Of a DNA stretch of 6,698 nucleotides, positions 5,414-6,698 are shown one piece after another. The DNA is taken from NCBI GenBank assembly GCA_030527765.1, contig JAUNAE010000202.1, forward strand, positions 1-6,698, written 5' to 3'. The stretch's first letter is position 1. Every line of letters starts with the position of its first letter. The stretch is from Eubacteriales bacterium (GTDB taxonomy: Bacteria > Bacillota_A > Clostridia > Lachnospirales > Lachnospiraceae). The position numbers were made by a program, and so were the translations under genes. The notes beneath the pieces are model-generated. The model had not been told where the DNA came from, did not search any database, and saw only the letters and a program-made list of their open reading frames with translations.

Positions 5414-5436
5414 AAACGGAAAGGAAATTAAATATC

Positions 5437-6609
5437 ATGAATGTAATGGAAATTTTTAAAGACCTGGCTATCATCATTATATTCGCAAAACTTATGGGCA
5501 TCCTTGCCAGAAAGTGCAAGGCTCCTCAGGTAGTTGGCGAAATCGTAGCAGGTTTGTTGATCGGTCCGAGCGTTCTGGGATTAGTACAGCAGACAGATTT
5601 TTTGACACAGATGGCAGAGATCGGCGTCGTCCTTCTGATGTTCTCCGCAGGACTTGAGACGAACCTGAAAGATCTGTTAAAGACAGGGCCTAAAGCATTA
5701 TTGATTGCATGCTTTGGCGTATTTGTTCCTTTACTCTTCGGAACACTTCTGTATTTCGGTTTTTACGGGGCAGCCCCTTTAGGATCCGATGAATTTATTA
5801 AAGCCGTTTTCGTCGGTACGATCATGACGGCAACAAGCGTCAGTATTACTGTCCAGTCCCTGAAGGAATTGGGAAAACTACAGGGAGATGTAGGTACGAC
5901 CATTGTTAATGCCGCTATTATCGATGATGTCATTGGTATTATTGTATTGACATTTGTAATTGGTTTTAAAAATCCCGACAGCAGCGCAGGTAAGGTTATC
6001 CTTAATACTGTCCTGTTTTTCGCCCTGGCAATAATTGTCGGATTTATTTTATATCACGTATTAAAGCTTGTTAACGCTCGTCATCCGCATACAAGAAGAC
6101 TTCCCATTATCAGCCTTGCATTATGTTTCATCATGGCTTATGCAGCCGAGACATATTTCGGAATTGCGGATATCACAGGAGCTTATGTTGCAGGTGTAAT
6201 TCTGTGCTCTCTTCAAGACGCAGATTATATTGATCGTAAGATGGAGATCAGTTCCTACATGATTTTCGGTCCTGTCTTCTTTGCAAGTATCGGCCTTAAA
6301 ACAGTGCTTGATAATGTTACGGGACAGCTCCTTCTCTTCTCCATCTGCTTCGTGCTCGTAGCACTGTTCTCCAAAATCATCGGCTGTGGACTCGCAGGAA
6401 AGATATGCAGATTTAATTTAAGAGACTCCCTTAAGATCGGTGTCGGAATGATGACACGAGGGGAAGTTGCACTGATCGTATCTCAAAAAGGATTGGATGT
6501 CGGTCTGTTATCTTCTGTATATTTCACATCTGTTATCCTGCTGATCATTGTATCGAGTATCGTCTCACCTATTATTTTAAAAATACTGTATTCCAAAGAA
6601 ACAGCATAA
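5437..6609 (+). CDS. CPA2-family cation:proton antiporter (NapA/GerN-like)
   Basis: This 390-residue integral membrane protein should exchange Na+ or K+ for protons across the cytoplasmic membrane. About 12-13 hydrophobic segments cover almost its whole length. Early family text is KAPQVVGEIVAGLLIGPSVL (28-47) and GVVLLMFSAGLET (63-75). The unwound ion-site helix has TATSVSIT (131-138), and the paired aspartates Asp163-Asp164 in AAIIDDVIGII are the mark of electrogenic CPA2 exchangers such as NapA. Lys313 in FSKIIG probably matches the NapA TM10 lysine. MMTRGEVALIV (338-348) is also typical. There is no TrkA-N/RCK domain, so it is the membrane domain alone. The ATG at 5437 has AAGGAA 10 bases upstream. 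It is divergent from the esterase and has its own promoter. Ion choice cannot be read from sequence; GerN-like relatives act in salt tolerance or germination. Confidence 0.95.
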   Translation: MNVMEIFKDLAIIIIFAKLMGILARKCKAPQVVGEIVAGLLIGPSVLGLVQQTDFLTQMAEIGVVLLMFSAGLETNLKDLLKTGPKALLIACFGVFVPLLFGTLLYFGFYGAAPLGSDEFIKAVFVGTIMTATSVSITVQSLKELGKLQGDVGTTIVNAAIIDDVIGIIVLTFVIGFKNPDSSAGKVILNTVLFFALAIIVGFILYHVLKLVNARHPHTRRLPIISLALCFIMAYAAETYFGIADITGAYVAGVILCSLQDADYIDRKMEISSYMIFGPVFFASIGLKTVLDNVTGQLLLFSICFVLVALFSKIIGCGLAGKICRFNLRDSLKIGVGMMTRGEVALIVSQKGLDVGLLSSVYFTSVILLIIVSSIVSPIILKILYSKETA

Positions 6610-6658
6610 AACTAATATAAAGAAAAGAGGGACTGCTAAAAATTTGTCTCTTAGTCAG

Positions 6659-6698
6659 AGAGGCGCAGATATTCGAGTATTCGAATAGCTGCGCCTCT
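6659..6698 (+). terminator. Long hairpin after the antiporter, probable terminator at window end
   Basis: AGAGGCGCAG (6659-6668) pairs exactly with CTGCGCCTCT (6689-6698). After an A-G mismatch, TATTCGA (6670-6676) pairs with TCGAATA (6681-6687), leaving the 4-base loop GTAT. The stem thus has 17 pairs and one mismatch. It lies 50 bases after the antiporter stop. The window ends at the last stem base, so the expected T-run cannot be seen. Read on the minus strand, no T-run follows directly. A terminator is most likely, but a repeat-element end is possible. Confidence 0.5.

Noticed and set aside
5221..5436. Ion-sensing riboswitch leader for the antiporter
   Set aside because: I could not match any known riboswitch core, and the predicted transcript start leaves only about 45 bases of leader.
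1..6698. CRISPR array, tRNA, rRNA, insertion sequence or phage genes
   Set aside because: No spaced repeats, cloverleaf, transposase or phage-like protein text was seen on either strand.

Overview
The window is AT-rich with compact spacing, AGGAG-type ribosome binding sites and protein families typical of gut Clostridia. Lachnospiraceae is my best guess, from general resemblance only; no rRNA or other lineage marker is present.

Layout. Almost everything from 1 to 5096 lies on the minus strand and reads right to left. It starts with an esterase (5096-4395), whose stop codon overlaps the start of a MarR-type regulator (4398-3937). A SPL-family radical SAM protein follows (3883-2978). Next comes a 675-bp stretch (2954-2280) that is the collapsed remnant of an amino-acid ABC transporter operon: binding protein, permease and ATPase fragments in their original order, joined by internal deletions. 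After it come a half-size EamA/DMT transporter (2225-1812), two very short overlapping ORFs (1769-1662 and 1669-1598), a PhzF-family isomerase (1575-796), and a DUF1349 protein (595 to beyond position 1). On the plus strand, a CPA2-type cation:proton antiporter (5437-6609) is transcribed divergently from the esterase. A long hairpin, probably its terminator, ends at the last base of the window.

How it may work. The esterase and MarR genes form a translationally coupled pair. Their predicted promoter carries three evenly spaced copies of the TTTTATATAAAA palindrome (two perfect, one 10/12), upstream of -35, between -35 and -10, and just after the start site. This suggests autorepression by the MarR protein, released by an unknown ligand possibly related to the esterase substrate. 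The EamA transporter, the small membrane peptide and PhzF are tightly spaced and probably co-transcribed. The antiporter has its own strong-looking promoter, and its mRNA would begin with a perfect 8-bp hairpin.

Most of the window is ordinary accessory metabolism and transport. The points most worth attention are the multiply deleted ABC operon, the triple operator, the hairpin at the 5' end of the antiporter mRNA, the two small ORFs missed by length cut-offs, and an unexplained protein-like tail at about 650-761. I found no evidence of a large new system.
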